A DNA stretch of 64,000 nt from Cucumis sativus (lineage: Eukaryota > Streptophyta > Magnoliopsida > Cucurbitales > Cucurbitaceae), in the NCBI RefSeq assembly GCF_000004075.3, contig NC_026657.2:2790001-2854000 (forward strand), read 5' to 3'. Numbering within the stretch: the stretch's first letter is position 1; each line of letters opens with the position of its first letter. A program made the translations under genes and the position numbers. This document shows, in pieces, positions 24,549-37,362 of this stretch. The notes beneath the pieces were generated by a model. The model was not told the DNA's origin. It searched no databases and saw only the letters and a program-made list of their open reading frames with translations.

Positions 24549-24554
24549 AATAAA
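24549..24554 (+). terminator. Poly(A) signal of the TPX2-like gene
   Basis: AATAAA lies 247 bp after the stop codon, within the 510 bp gap between this gene and the convergent SLAC1 gene. Confidence 0.5.
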
Positions 24555-24811
24555 AGTATGCAAGTTTTCTGAATATGTATAGCCCTCATCCCCCCCTTCT
24601 TTGTACCCCTCGTAAATGTATTGTTTGCAACTTGAAAAAATATAGATACACAGCTTCATCTTCACAGTTACACTCGTGTTTAAAACTTGCTAGAATCAAT
24701 CTTCGAATCATTAAACCAGTCGTGGAAACACTGGTGTATACATTTATATATATTGATGAACTGGCTGAGGCATATTTGTGTAGGGAGGAGGAAGAGTTTC
24801 AAAATGGCTCA

Positions 24812-27800
24812 TTATGATGTTTGTTGTGCATCAAAATCATCTTTATTGTTGTTATGTTTGGTAAGAGCTTGCTTTGTCCAGCGTTTAAGGTCATAAGCCT
24901 TTTTGAATGGTCTTCTGTCCTTGATAAGTCTCTTCTTTGTGATAGCAATGGCCAGGTCATTGGGGAACAGTGTCTTCCAAAAAAAAGCATGAAGAAGAGT
25001 GGAGACAAAGAGAAGAGACACCATAGTAGAGGACATGAAAGAAAGGGTAAGTGCTAAACCTTTACTTACAACTGTAGGGACATGCTCTGCATACTTTATG
25101 GTTGCTACTGAAGCTGTTGTCATTGGAAATGTGTAAGACCACCAAGCTACTGAAAATCTGCAAAGGATAAAATTCACATGTTTTCAGGTATATTAATAAT
25201 TATTATTAATCGATTTGATTGGTTTCTCTTGAAATGTAAAATTTTATTCAATCTTTGTTCAAATTTTCAATCAGTAGTAGTGATGGGGTGGTTGTGTTGG
25301 TGTGATCCAAGGCAGTTTCTTGGGTTTGATGGAATGAAATGGTGGTTTCAGAATGGGGCATAATACAAAAAGTAGATTCTATGGTTGCCCACTTGTTTTC
25401 TCTTTTTAATAAATAAAAAGTTGGTTAAATCATTATTTATGAAAAGCAATGATTAAGTGCAATTTCTTATGCATCTAAGTTTTTAAAATCTGTCACATGA
25501 CAATTTTTTTTATTGATGTGTTTAAATTACACAGAGATAGACTAAATTTAGATTACATTTCAATTTTCTTTTTTGGTATTTAATAGGGGTCTCTCCTAAC
25601 CTTTTTAAAAACTTGTAAGATCAATTTTGTAACAAAGTCCAAAGACTAAATGGGAAAACAAAAAAATTTAATTAGATTCTATAAATGACTTTTTTAAAGA
25701 ACGGTAAAAGTTCTATTATTATTTAACGTTCAAATAACATAACTTAATTTCTATATAAATTTGAAGCGTTTGTAAAAGAATAATTGTATTCTTAAAGCAA
25801 ATATAAAGGCTGGAGAGTAATTTTTACAATCCAACTGTTATTTGTCACATCAAACTCAATCTAATGAACATGTCACATCAACCAACAACAGCAATCATAC
25901 CATTAAGAAAAAGATGAGCTTTAAGCATCTTTAAAAAGGAAAAAGAAAAGAAAGAAACAATAAGTTCTGACCTGAATCCAGTGAAGAAGTTGATCCTAAC
26001 AACAAGAGAAATGTAGAGAAACAAAGCAATGAAGAAGCAAGTTCTTGATAAGCCATCAAAGTCATCATAAATGGTCTGCCAAGCAATGCTGGCTGCAGAA
26101 GGGGCAGCTATGAACATTGAGTAAACAGGATGCAGTTCCTTTGGCAATGCCTCACTCGTCGGCAGCCTTTGATAAAGTGTCACAAACACTACTAAATAAT
26201 GTGCAAACCCAACTGACCATAAGAACTTTGCTGCCTCCAACCATCCACATTTCGCTGCTAGTATAGCCCCTACGAAGTTCCCGACCACCGACAAGTGCGA
26301 CGACGGGTTCACCACCTACCGTATGATTCAATGATTAAACTTTATTACAGGTTTTTAAACTTCAAGCTTTTGGATTTGGTAGTAATAATTTTAGTAGGAT
26401 CCCGAAGCATTCATTTTTCATTTGAATTAGTATTGATAGCCATTTCTTTGTTAAGTCGGGTGATTTTACAAGTAACTTAGTGGTTATCCTTATTGGTTTT
26501 TAAGTTTATTTCAATATGATGCCTTCAAACTTTCAAATTGTTTATCTACTTTTATTTTTAAGGGAAGTTGGTTATTATATTTGGGTATTTTCTGGATGAG
26601 GGCATATGTTATTTTATTTGAGTTATAATAATTTATTTTTCGAATGCAAATTATTATGAGTTATAATAATTAGGAATTTCAACTCCAAGACCCTTCCACA
26701 TTGGGAACTCAAAATTCTTCGAAAATTTTTAAATATTATGATAGTACAAATTTTTTTGTATTAGTATTATTTAAAAATGACATAAAATTAATTAATAATA
26801 AAGTAATACATAATTCAATAACGTATCAAGTTGTGAGGGAGAGTAATTATGGTAATACTAGAAATTTTTCCAAACCCCTATATGAAAACAAAAAACTAAC
26901 TTTCTTCTTGCATTTTTCTTTTTAACTAAATTATGATGTAGATAGGGTAGCCATGCAAAGTGAATAAGTTTTTTTTCCCTTATTTTGAGATGATATAGGA
27001 TCTCTGAATCAATATTAGATAAGCATAACATATAGCTTTTGAGTTTAGTGGTAGTTTAATTGAAACGCACCTTACAAAGGCGACGTTTTCCACCGGATAG
27101 CCATTGACCGTAAATCTTAAGCTCGAGCAAGAAGTATGGGCCCATGAAGGCACACCAAACAGCAGGGTGAAGCGGCCCGGACACAAACCGGGGCGGGACG
27201 CTGATGGCAAGGAACATGCAGACGACCCAAGGAGCAAAGAAGAAGTTAACACGAACAGGGTGGAAATACTCTCTTCTAACAGCTTCAAAGTAGAAGATGC
27301 ATTTGAGAACGTAAGCAAATGTAACTGAGCAAAGGGCAGCTGTGGCCAAGAGCCAAATGGCAAGATTGATGAATGGGGAAATGTGAAGGAACTCCGTGGC
27401 GGGGCTCGTTGAGAGAGCCCGCCACAACACAGCCTGGCTGCTGAGACCGAGGCAGATACCATAGCATCCGATCGGGAATCGGAGAAGGAATGGCCATTTT
27501 TCGTCTTTAGGGAGTAGAATGTCTTCGTAGTCCTACATGAAAAATCATACTTCGTCAAAAGTTTAAGCATATGTTACTACATTATTTCACCATTCAATCG
27601 AAAGCTTAATTAGCAATAACTAATTACAACAAAACTTCCATTTGTCAGGACTACAATTATGTGAATAGAACACATACTAATTATCATTTAGTTTAACTAC
27701 TATTTGACATCATTGATTGAGATAGAGTTGAGTTGAATTGGTAACTTTAATAGATTGGATTAAAAATCATTTGATGACTATTAAAATATCATTTTAGTTA

Positions 27801-28473
27801 TCTATTTTTATTTTTATTTAATTTTAGTTTGTACTTTCAATGTACAAACAAAAAAAAAAAACCTAGATTTCAAAAATAGTTATAGCAATATTTGATTGAT
27901 ATATACATAAACACATGAATTATATACCTTGACTTGATCAAGTTCAGGTCCTCTAAGAGCAGCAAAATATCTTCCAACAGGAACACTTTTATTCTCAGAT
28001 TCATCCCTTCCTTCACTACTTTGATCCATTTGATGATCTTTCTTCAATGGCAATAGAGAGTTTTGCTTACTAAGAGTTGATTTTGTTCTAAACATACTAA
28101 AATCACCTTTCTTCCCTTCAATTATTGTTGAATCAAACCCTCCAAAACTTCTTCCACTCCTGGGAAGAGCCATTCTCTCAATTCCCTTCCCTTTTGAAAC
28201 CCTATTCAAACCCGTTTCCAGCGACATCTGTCGTCCAAAACTCCCCGTCGATCGCGGTGGCGGTGGCGGTGGTGGCCGTAGCCGATTACTGTTGTTGTGT
28301 TTCTTCAACCGCTTCTCAACCCCATCAGCTGATGTCATTGTTGGCCGAGCGTTGTGTTGTTGTTGTTCTTCTTCTTCCTTCTCTTCCTCGTCCTCTTCTA
28401 GAACTACTTCGTGAATGTCAACGAAATTAGGGTTTGCATGAGAAATGGAAAACGGGGTTTGTTTTTTGTCCAT
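24812..28473 (-). CDS. SLAC1: Guard-cell slow anion channel SLAC1
   Basis: Four exons on the minus strand (28473-27928, 27532-27071, 26315-25972, 25157-24812) give 565 residues, close to the 556 of Arabidopsis SLAC1. The cytosolic N-terminus (1-182) has an acidic run, a polyproline run and RQMSLETG. Serine 84 there matches the known OST1 site S120 of Arabidopsis. The end of exon 1 reads VPVGRYFAALRGPELD, a SLAC1 hallmark. Exons 2-4 encode the ten-helix TehA/SLAC1 membrane domain. The pore phenylalanine (F450 in Arabidopsis) is one of the FF pair at about 446-447, in INFFTGF. The long phosphorylatable N-terminus separates true SLAC1 from the shorter SLAH1/SLAH4 type. It releases chloride and nitrate from guard cells during ABA- and CO2-driven stomatal closure. 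Confidence 0.97.
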
Positions 28474-28544
28474 TACTTTCCTCTCTCTCTATGTTGGTTA
28501 GGTTGTTTTGAAATTTGAAATTGTTTGAATGGAGGAGATGTTGT

Positions 28545-28554
28545 ATTATATATA
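28545..28554 (-). promoter_or_regulatory. Likely TATA box of SLAC1
   Basis: On the minus strand, TATATATAAT lies about 72 bp before the SLAC1 ATG and is directly preceded by CCAA. No clear ABRE (ACGTG core) was noticed in the adjoining few hundred bases. Confidence 0.5.
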
Positions 28555-28559
28555 TTGGT

Positions 28560-30450
28560 TTTGATATGAGTAATTTAGATTTCATATGTTCACATGAGGT
28601 TCTTGATCTTATTGTTCACGAGATTTTGATAAAAGTAAAGGTTTCTTTAGTAGGTGAAGGATTGATATGTTAAATGAAATTGAGACCAATAGTATATATA
28701 CTTTGGGTGAAGGGATATATATATCTCGTGGGATGACACTAAGTAACACTTTGTGGCCATTATTTTATGGCTCTTACCAACGTCGGTTACTTTCAAAATT
28801 CAAATTGAGTTTTTGTTTAAAGGTTAGTTGGGAAAGTCTTAACACAGAATTGCATGTATACGTACCAAAATCAACTCAAATACGGTAATATTTATTTATA
28901 AGGTGTAATATATATTTTAATAATCTTAAAAAATCAAATTATTTTTTAAAAAGATAACCCGAATCCAATCCAACCAAAAAAGAGATTCAACTTCAATCTA
29001 ATTCTTGCAATTTAAGTTTGGTAGTTTGGATGGTTCGTATTCTCGAGTTATTTGAACACTTTTACCGTAACATACCTATTATATATAATAATAATAATAA
29101 TAACAAAAAAGAAAGAAAGAAAGAAATAATAAAGAAAGAAAGAAAAGACAGAAAAAAGCACAATTAATTAAAACTCACAGGTTGAATATGGAAACCATAG
29201 AAAAAGAAAGTATCTTTTTTAAAAAGTATCAAAGTAGGATTCATATTGATTAATGCATTCATTTGTCTATTTGGAAAGACGAAAGGTTATGGTTTCAAAT
29301 GATTAATACTAATATTTAATTTATAATTAATCTCCACCACTATTTTAATTTTTACGTTCGAGGATAAAAGGATCATAACTCAAATAATAACTGACATGTA
29401 TGGAAGGTTGTTCGAAGCAAAATTAAATTCATCCATGGACGTAAACCCAAAGACATCCCAAGAATTTTTACGAGAGTTTATATGTTCCAAAGCAAAAATT
29501 CAAACCATCGATCTCCAAAATCGGTCAATCGAGCTTGTTTCATTTTATCGAAAAGAAAACAATTGACCAACACTTTGCGACTTTGAGTGTCACACGAACG
29601 CTTATATAATAGATATTAGATGTACCTCAAGCAGGGTAAGCAATATTTTAAGTGATTCGGTGAACTAAACATATTCCGTGTATTATCTAATTCTTTTACC
29701 TCTTTTTGTGATGAATCTAAAACTTTGAGTAATTGTCATGAATCTAAAGATAAATACATAATTTCATTTGTTCATAATACACCTATCCACCCGTTTTTCG
29801 AGAAATTTTGAAATAGTTAAAATAAAAAGTTAATATTTTAATTTAGAAATAAGATAAAAGAAGTGAATTGTATTGGTATGTTTTTATTCTACAAGAGACA
29901 TACTATTTTGATACACAGAAAAATACGTGGACGTAAAGGATTGGTCAATCTTTATCAAAGTCTCAATTTGTTCATTATTGTTTTAAAGAGAAACAAATAA
30001 ACCCACATGGCCAAGTTTTCTTTTTTTCTTGATGTAGACAATCCACTATTCACCAAATCAAATATATCAATTTGTTGGATAAATTTTACTCATTTTAATT
30101 CTATATTTGTTCAATAAATCAAAGCAAAATGTTGATTGATAATCTATTTTAGCCAATCCTGCTTCAAACTTTTGAATTTAATATTTGTTGTTGCAATCTC
30201 ATCTACCCAACAATTCCTTGATTTAAAGTGTAGTTAAACTTTTAACCACAGTAAAAATGAGTGAATATGTAATTTACTTCAAGTATACTTTTTACTTGTT
30301 CATTCTTTTCTAGAGAAGCTAATGACTAATCCAAACTCAAAGCAACAAGGTTAGTTCATGGTGTAATTCATTTGTTGAAAGGTGAATTTTGGGTTAGGTT
30401 TTGAATCATTTTCACCTAAAGAATACAACACTTGATGAGAAGGAAATTTA
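28560..30450. other. SLAC1 upstream region and intergenic DNA
   Basis: No supported gene. It holds simple repeats at about 29086-29155, an (ATA)n tract followed by (AAAG)n tracts. The first kilobase presumably contains the SLAC1 promoter. Confidence 0.5.
29086..29155. repeat. (ATA)n and (AAAG)n microsatellites
   Basis: An ATA trinucleotide run is followed by two blocks of GAAA/AAAG tetranucleotide repeats separated by ATAATAA. Confidence 0.85.
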
Positions 30451-31617
30451 GCCTTAACAATCTTTTGAAAATGAACTGCAGAGTTTGAAGTTCAAAGCCT
30501 TTGATAATGAACTTCTTGATTCCTGAAAGACATCTCATAATCTCAACCAACCAACCAAAAATGATAAACAAAAGTTTCTCTAAGATTAAGCCAAATGGTG
30601 TCTAATTGGCTGGTTTCTCTAACGGGCTTCCAGAGGAGAGGAATGGTAGATTCGTAGCTCATGAAAAGCACAAATGGAGATGAAAAGAGCATAAATGTAA
30701 GTAATAAGATTATGAGCGTTTCTACACAATAAAAGAGCAAGAACTCATTGATCAGAAGCAGTGGGCAATTCTAAAGAATAATCGCTTTTCATTGGAGGAA
30801 AACAATAGATTAGGGGTTTTATTAGGTACAAACACATCAAATTTTGTTGAAAAAGTAAGGATTTTCTCCCCATGAAACAAGGAAAGAAATAAAAAAAAGG
30901 TGAAAAATCATAGCATGTGATAATAAAGTAGACAGCCAGAACACAGATGGGCATTTGAAGCAATAGCAACAAAAAAGTCATTCAAATATAAGACAAAGGA
31001 ATAAATTGACAAATGAACAAAGAACAGTAGATTATACATATATATATATGGACTAGCTTATCCGCACGTTACTAATCTCATGGGATGGGACAACCTGAGA
31101 ACAGTCGATTACATTGATATTGACTTTGAAAACTAAGCAAGTTCAACTCTGTATAATCCTTTTCATGTAACCCTCCTGTTTTATCAACCATTACAATTTA
31201 CATACATCAGTAAAAAAATGTTCAATTGAAAGTAATGTAGTCTAAGAAGAGAGAAATTTTTAACAAAATGGAGGTAGGGAGAAGATATTATTTCCCTCCC
31301 CACAGAATCAAATTGAACGTTTATATATTTGAATCATCTTCGTGTTTCTCAATATGCAGCAGAAGTATACAAGCTACAAGAGGGCCCCAAAAGGAGAGGG
31401 AATTCACTCTTAGTGGTGGCCACTCCAATCGAGAAGAATTCAAAGAAGAAAAGAAGAGATCATTAAACTTCCCTATTCTCCATGAATCCTATACATTCCA
31501 TTCTCTACTTGAAAAGATTTAGCCAAAAAAGCAATAAATCAAAGAAAAATGGACGCACCCTTATTTCCGTAGAGCTCAGACCAGATCAATCCATGCATAA
31601 ATTCATATCTTTTAACT
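30450..31617. other. Probable 3' region of the transporter gene; no gene assigned
   Basis: This sequence is less AT-biased than the deserts and lies just after the transporter stop codon. Two hydrophobic minus-strand frames (30543-30740 and 30745-30981) show no family resemblance. They are best read as chance frames or part of a long 3' transcript. Confidence 0.35.
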
Positions 31618-32694
31618 TCAATGGGTTGTCACTTTGGACCTCTTTTTGGCCTCACTGTAAAGCACTACACCCATGATAGTCACAGCAAATCCAGCCATAC
31701 CCATCACTGTAACAGGGTTCCTGAAGATCAAAACAGAAACAACAGCCGCTACGGCAGCCTTTGCATTTCCAAGAACCTGCAATGTGAGGGCACTGGTGTG
31801 CTTGGTCACCAAGAAATTGGTCAAATTCACCAAATAAGCCACCGTAGCATTGCCAAGCAACAAGAACACAATAAACGAATTCCCTCGAGCTTTTTCGACA
31901 GTAATTGCAGCTACATTCCCTTCAATATATAGACTAAAAGGAAGCAAAATCATAGCAGCCATTGGAGCCATGTACAACAACAAATTCATAGAGTGAAGTT
32001 TCTCAGCTTCTGAGGTTAACAAAATCCCTTGAACCACAGATTTCAATGCCCGCCCAGCAGTAGAGCCAACACAAACCAAAAACCCAAAGAAATGAAACAA
32101 TGGCTCACTATTACTAGCCAAAACAATCCCGAAAACCACAGGCAAAAGCGCAAGATAAACCTCAGCAGACTCCTTCTTACAAGTAATCAAAAAAGCAAAA
32201 ATGGCAGTGAAAAACGGGGTGGTAGCACCAATAGCTTGGTTAAACGAAACGGGAAGGTAACGAAGAGATGTATTCCCACAAACAACGGAGAAACAGAAAA
32301 TGGCGCTAAGAGCAAAGATTTTAAAAAACTGTTTACGAGAAAGAATGTGTTGCAACGGAACAATCTCAAGAAAATTAATCGCAATATAACTATAAGCCGC
32401 ACAAGCCAGCATATGAAGCATTGTGAGAAAGATCGGGTACCGATAGCCATAGAAGCTTAAAAGGTATTTGTTGAGAAGAAGAACACCAATGTTGGATAAG
32501 TACCATGAGAGTATAATTACCACCGTCAATAAATTGGGCGATAGATGTGATCCGATCGGGAAACCTGCGGCACTGTTTCGAACGTCGCTAGGAGGCGTCA
32601 TTGGAATGTCGAGGGCCTGGTCGGCGGCGGCCGTGGAGGAGTCCAGGCGAGGGTTGCTCATACGACGAGTAGTCCATGTCTGAGCCTCCACCAT
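31618..32694 (-). CDS. Sugar-phosphate/phosphate translocator family protein, At1g12500 type
   Basis: A single uninterrupted exon encodes 358 residues. The true ATG is at 32694, giving [19 protein letters not shown]. The open frame reaches two codons further but only through GTG. A soluble N-terminus of about 55 residues precedes about ten membrane helices of the TPT/EamA drug-metabolite-transporter fold. Family landmarks include [39 protein letters not shown], the [10 protein letters not shown] helix and [20 protein letters not shown]. It has no obvious plastid transit peptide, so a Golgi or other endomembrane location is likely. Its substrate cannot be read from sequence. The C-terminus ends with a lysine-containing tail (EAKKRSK). 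Its place between SLAC1 and CCS matches Arabidopsis chromosome 1. Confidence 0.94.
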   Translation of the reverse strand: MVEAQTWTTRRMSNPRLDSSTAAADQALDIPMTPPSDVRNSAAGFPIGSHLSPNLLTVVIILSWYLSNIGVLLLNKYLLSFYGYRYPIFLTMLHMLACAAYSYIAINFLEIVPLQHILSRKQFFKIFALSAIFCFSVVCGNTSLRYLPVSFNQAIGATTPFFTAIFAFLITCKKESAEVYLALLPVVFGIVLASNSEPLFHFFGFLVCVGSTAGRALKSVVQGILLTSEAEKLHSMNLLLYMAPMAAMILLPFSLYIEGNVAAITVEKARGNSFIVFLLLGNATVAYLVNLTNFLVTKHTSALTLQVLGNAKAAVAAVVSVLIFRNPVTVMGMAGFAVTIMGVVLYSEAKKRSKVTTH

Positions 32695-32899
32695 GGCCAC
32701 AAAAATGGAAAGAGAAAGAGGAAGCTAAGGCTTTCTCTCCTCTAGAGAGCTTTGAGATTATAGAGATAGAGAGAGAAAGAGAGATCGGATCTGAAGGAAG
32801 AAGACGAGAGGTTGAGGAAAACAGATTGATAAACGAAGAACGTGAAAGGTTTTTTTCGAGGCCTATTTCATCGGACGGTTCATCTTTAGATTTCGGACA

Positions 32900-35150
32900 T
32901 CTATAGATCTCACCCGTTGGATTAAGATTAAAGCCATTTTTTTCCTTTTCCTTTTATATTTATTTATATACATTTGTCGGTATATATTTATTTTATTTTT
33001 GGTATTTCTATCAATTTTGCATTAAATATTAACAACAATTTTATTCACTTGCTAAAAATAAAAAGAGAAGCATTTAAGAATTGGGTTAAACTCACAAATT
33101 AGAAAATTAAAATTAATTAACAAAAATTTCATCCTAAATATGATTAAGAAAAATATAAATAGTGACAAATATATAAATTATTTATTTATTTATTAAAGAA
33201 GAAAAGTGTTTCCATTTTAGTAAACTCATGTTTCTTTATAATCCAAATAATCTTAAATAGGTCTCATTACTTTGCATCATTACTCCAAATCTAGCTAAAC
33301 ATTTCTTCTTTTTTATTTATTTATTTACGTTATTAAAATTATTTTTCTTCAAAACTATTCTAAATTTGGCATTTACTTTTTAAATCAAATTATTCATCAA
33401 CTTATTCTAAGAAATTTGAGATTTAAAAATATGAAGATAAACATCGTTTGATTTTTATCTAAAATAAGAAATTATTTAGTCGTATAATAAATCAATTCTA
33501 TCTAATTAAGTGTAAACAATTTGTATCTTTTTATTATTCTTGAAAAAAATTCTATTTTTAAATATAAATACATCTTATTTTAAATTTAATAACTACAATA
33601 AACTTCTAAACAAATGTTCAAGAAAATAGTTAATTTTTAAAAAAATCAACATGGTATTTTTAAAAAAAAAAAATAAGAAAAATTGTAAAAAGATTATTTT
33701 CAAATGAGTTTCTAATTGTAGTCAACGCAATGCCAAATATAGCCTTTTTTTTATTTCAAATATTTAAATTACAAACAGATTAGTTTAGCTTTTAAATTGT
33801 AATGAAAAATAAATAAACAAAGATTACATGCAACGTGTTTAAGTGATTATAGTCTTGAAAGATTTTAATATGAAGCTTCCAAATCAAGTAATTAATATTT
33901 CAATTTTCAATTCACCTACATCAATTTAATTAAATATACGTGCTCACATTAAATTATTGAATTTGAAATCACATCATCCAATATTTTAAAAATAATAATC
34001 AAAAGCATATACTAACAATTTTATAAAAAAATTAATTTTAGATCTAGTTGTTATATTTGTAATTTTTGTTGGTGTATTTATTATTTAGTAAAATAATGTG
34101 AATTGTATTTATTGGGATTTAATAAGATCACATGGGAATGGAATCATCGATGGAAAACATAAAATAGAAAATTGTAATTTAAAATTGAAGAAGATTGATG
34201 CTTAAGTTTCAATAAATTGATGATAACATTATTGTGAGTCATAGTCGCAAAGTTAGTTAGTTGTTGTTGATCATGATGTTCATGTCTTTACTCATAAACT
34301 TCTTAGATCCAAGACCCAGACTCATGTTTTTTCAAACCAACACAATGTGGAGCTATGCTGTAGCCACTTGACAGTAAATTAAATCTCAAAAAGGTGTACA
34401 AAGTACTTGTTCTGAAGGCCTAAAATCATAAATGATTCGGTTTTTTAAATAAAAGAAAAAGTCAAATCGTCTTTTGTTCGTGTCATCACCAAGTGAACGG
34501 TATTCTCCTTTTTTTTCTTAGTCCATATGTATTTTCTTTTCTCCAGCACTGTCTCATCCTTTGCGCACGTTTCCACAAGTGAGCAGCTTTGGTATGGCCA
34601 ACTGTGGTGACCAAAAGCAAGAGAGGGGGCTTGATTTTGTGAGTTAGAAAACGAGGGGACCGAGATGAAATGAGTAAGAGAGTAGTGATTTGTGAGTGAG
34701 AAACTAGAGGACAAGATACTTTTTTGCCTTAGCACAACTATATTTTATTAACGTCTCTTGAATTTGAGGTAAACAAAAGGGTCATTTAACTTTTTTTTTC
34801 TCAAGTCATTTGATAATTTCTTTTCATTTTTTGGGTCATCTAGAAATTATTTTATTATTATGTTAACAAAATTGATCCAAAGATATTCTTTGTTTTCATC
34901 AATCAAAATTTACACTTAATCCCCCACTCGAATGTAAGACATATAATCTCTCGCCAACTCTCTAGTGTACAAGACAAACTAAATGTTTACATTTTTATGT
35001 GAATCTAACCTATACGCTACAGTTTCGACTGTAACACATTTTCTAATTGAAAATCAAATATCCAATAAGTTCAATAAATATTTAACCGGTTTCTATATTC
35101 AATTTCATGTTTAATAAATGCTTGAAGATATGATAAAAACCTATTATACA
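32900..35150. other. AT-rich intergenic region with no supported gene
   Basis: Nothing with coding character was found. The minus-strand frame at 34445-34735 starts at GTG and has no family match. The first 200 bp upstream of the transporter (32695-32900) is GA-rich leader sequence with (GAGA)n tracts. Confidence 0.5.
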
Positions 35151-37362
35151 AATTGAGCCATTATTCACAAATCATAGAACTACAGAAAGGGAGGGAAAAT
35201 AACATAAACAGGAAGGAGGAACACCATCTTATTCTTGTGAAATTAACAGAAGTGGAGAGGAAGTAGCAAGCAAGAAAATAATACATAGTCAGATCATGGA
35301 ACATCATGAGTCGTGAGTCAGATCATGGAACAAGCAAGGAAAAGGCTAATATATACATAAATGAGGGTTACTTCTTCCCTAGTGGATTGACATAAACAAA
35401 ATAATCATAACATTATAACATTATATTACACACACACACGCTCTTATTCCTCTACCAGTGGAAAAAAAAATGGATGGTTGGAGAGACTGATCACAGCCCT
35501 TCCATTCTAGTTGAGGGAGACTTCAATATAATGGAATAAAAGATCAGCTGCAATGCCTTGATGCGAACGTGTGGTTCTCGTTCGATAAATAACATAAGAA
35601 TGGGTTGACTATTTCATAAAAGTACCTATGCTGGAATTGCGTCGAATGGCTTCTTGTCTGTTATGGTTCGGCCTCTTTAGTGCAGCCTTTTGTTTTGTAA
35701 ACAATTCCATTTAAGGTAACAAAAAGAATTGGAAAGAACTCTACTGAAAGACTGAGACTGGGGATGTTTCAAAGCTTCTTTCATCTTACACGCTTTGCAG
35801 TTTGACTAAAATGGAGTGCTGTCCTCAGATTAACTTGGGACAGTAGCTTGATTGAAATATGTGCTCCCGGCAAGCAAGTTCTGATGACAAAACCTACGTA
35901 AAACACATAGTAAGATCGGAATTAGATGCGATGAGTGAAGTTATGACATTTAAACACGGGTGTAGTTTAGTTCTAGTTTCAGTTCTACCAACTAAGAATA
36001 CACATAGAAGCAGCAAAAGTGATATCTCAATTGGAGTTTCATTAACTATGTTGGAAGTCAAGCACAGAGTTTTTCTTCACCAGCTCATACCATTGCATCA
36101 AAAAAGAAGACAGAGTTATAACCATATTAAATTTCTAAGAACTTGTAATTGTAGGATGGTTAGATTCAGAAGAGGAGATTCGCAAGAGAAGGCACTCGAA
36201 GTGTCAAATAAGCCCTTTTACTGTTCAAATCAAGTCTAATAACATCAACTTTTTGTCAAGGCAAACCCAGCTATCCATTTTTCTGACAAATTCCTCCAAG
36301 CTCCAAATCCCAGTAATCATGTTCTGAATTCCAGCAGTCACACTCACCGTAAGTTTTTCTGGGTAGAGGTGTGATATAAATGAGAGGAGCACAGAAACAG
36401 AAAGGAAAACTTTAAATGAGAGAAACAAAGCTACTAATCCTTAAAAAAATTGATTTTCTGTCTATTCTCTAGCTTAAATCCGAGGAAACAACTGAGAAAC
36501 TCACCGTATTTAGAAGTGGCCAAGGGCAGCCAATCTTGCTTCTTTAAGAACCTTTGTCAACCAACCCTTGCCTTCTAGATCACATGTTCTAAGTGAGCCT
36601 TGAACTTGAGAGTGCAGATTGAGCAAATGTGAACCATCTACCTTTACAGATATGAGCATTCTATTTAACTAAGTTAGCCTTCAACTTATACCAATAGGTC
36701 TCTTTAGGGTTATCCTCAGGGTGAAAGGAAGACAAAAGATTGATCTTACATCATAACATTCTATTTAAATGTTCATGGTTGCAATGCAAATGTTCGAAAT
36801 TCTTAATAGTAGAGTTTTATTTTTTAAATTAAATTAATAAGGAAGACTTTAAAAAGGAAATAAAAGAAACCTAAGGTTAAGCAACTTATAAGCAAGTGAA
36901 ACTAATGGACCATTCTCCCTCACGTGCTCTTTTGGCATCTTTGTTTTCGAGTAATTGGTGCCATTCCTGAATTATTGAGTTATTCACGCAATGTTCTTAT
37001 GGAAGGAGTTTTTCTTATAGGAGGATTTTTGAAACTTTTTGTGGAAATCCTTTCTTGGCCAATTTGGTTGGAAAGAGGGCAGTGAACTTTTGAAGAATTC
37101 GTAACAAACTTTGAGGTAAAAAGAGAAACATAACTCACATAGCTAGAGGCAAAAGCAAACATAATCCACATAAATGAACAAAATACATACATCCCAACCA
37201 TAAGTTTTTTGCTTCTTTAACACAAATACACAACAAAAAACACAATTAGGATATAATCATAGAGTAAAATATGTACAACATAATATTTAACACCAAAGTA
37301 CTGTCATTAAGATAAACTCAATATCATTAAGGAAGTGAGAAAAATTAAAACAGACAATTACC
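35150..37362. other. Unassigned region downstream of the At1g73970-type gene
   Basis: Base composition is closer to transcribed DNA than to the deserts. It holds a + strand ATG frame (35859-36239, 126 codons), a minus-strand ATG frame (36980-37201) and a compact 49-residue minus-strand ORF at 36510-36659. None matches a family I know. It could be long 3' UTR or non-coding RNA of the minus-strand gene, or a decayed gene. Confidence 0.35.
36510..36659 (-). CDS. Unrecognised 49-residue ORF with protein-like composition
   Basis: The minus-strand ATG at 36659 opens 49 codons ending in TAA at 36510-36512. The last part reads LEGKGWLTKVLKEARLAALG, then HF and stop, which is an amphipathic, ordinary-protein composition unlike the AT-biased chance frames around it. 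An upstream in-frame TAG closes the frame. It may be the last exon of a gene lost or spliced from further upstream. Alternatively it could be a peptide in the 3' region of the At1g73970-type transcript. Confidence 0.3.
   Translation of the reverse strand: MLISVKVDGSHLLNLHSQVQGSLRTCDLEGKGWLTKVLKEARLAALGHF

Noticed and set aside
32695-32700. Two extra codons at the start of the translocator frame
   Set aside because: The first codon is GTG. The ATG at 32694 gives the family-typical [15 protein letters not shown] start.
34445-34735. 96-codon minus-strand frame
   Set aside because: It starts at GTG, has Ser/Lys-rich random composition and no recognisable domain.
35859-36239. 126-codon + strand ATG frame
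   Set aside because: No family resemblance, no plausible splice partners, and it lies in the probable 3' region of a minus-strand gene. Left unassigned.
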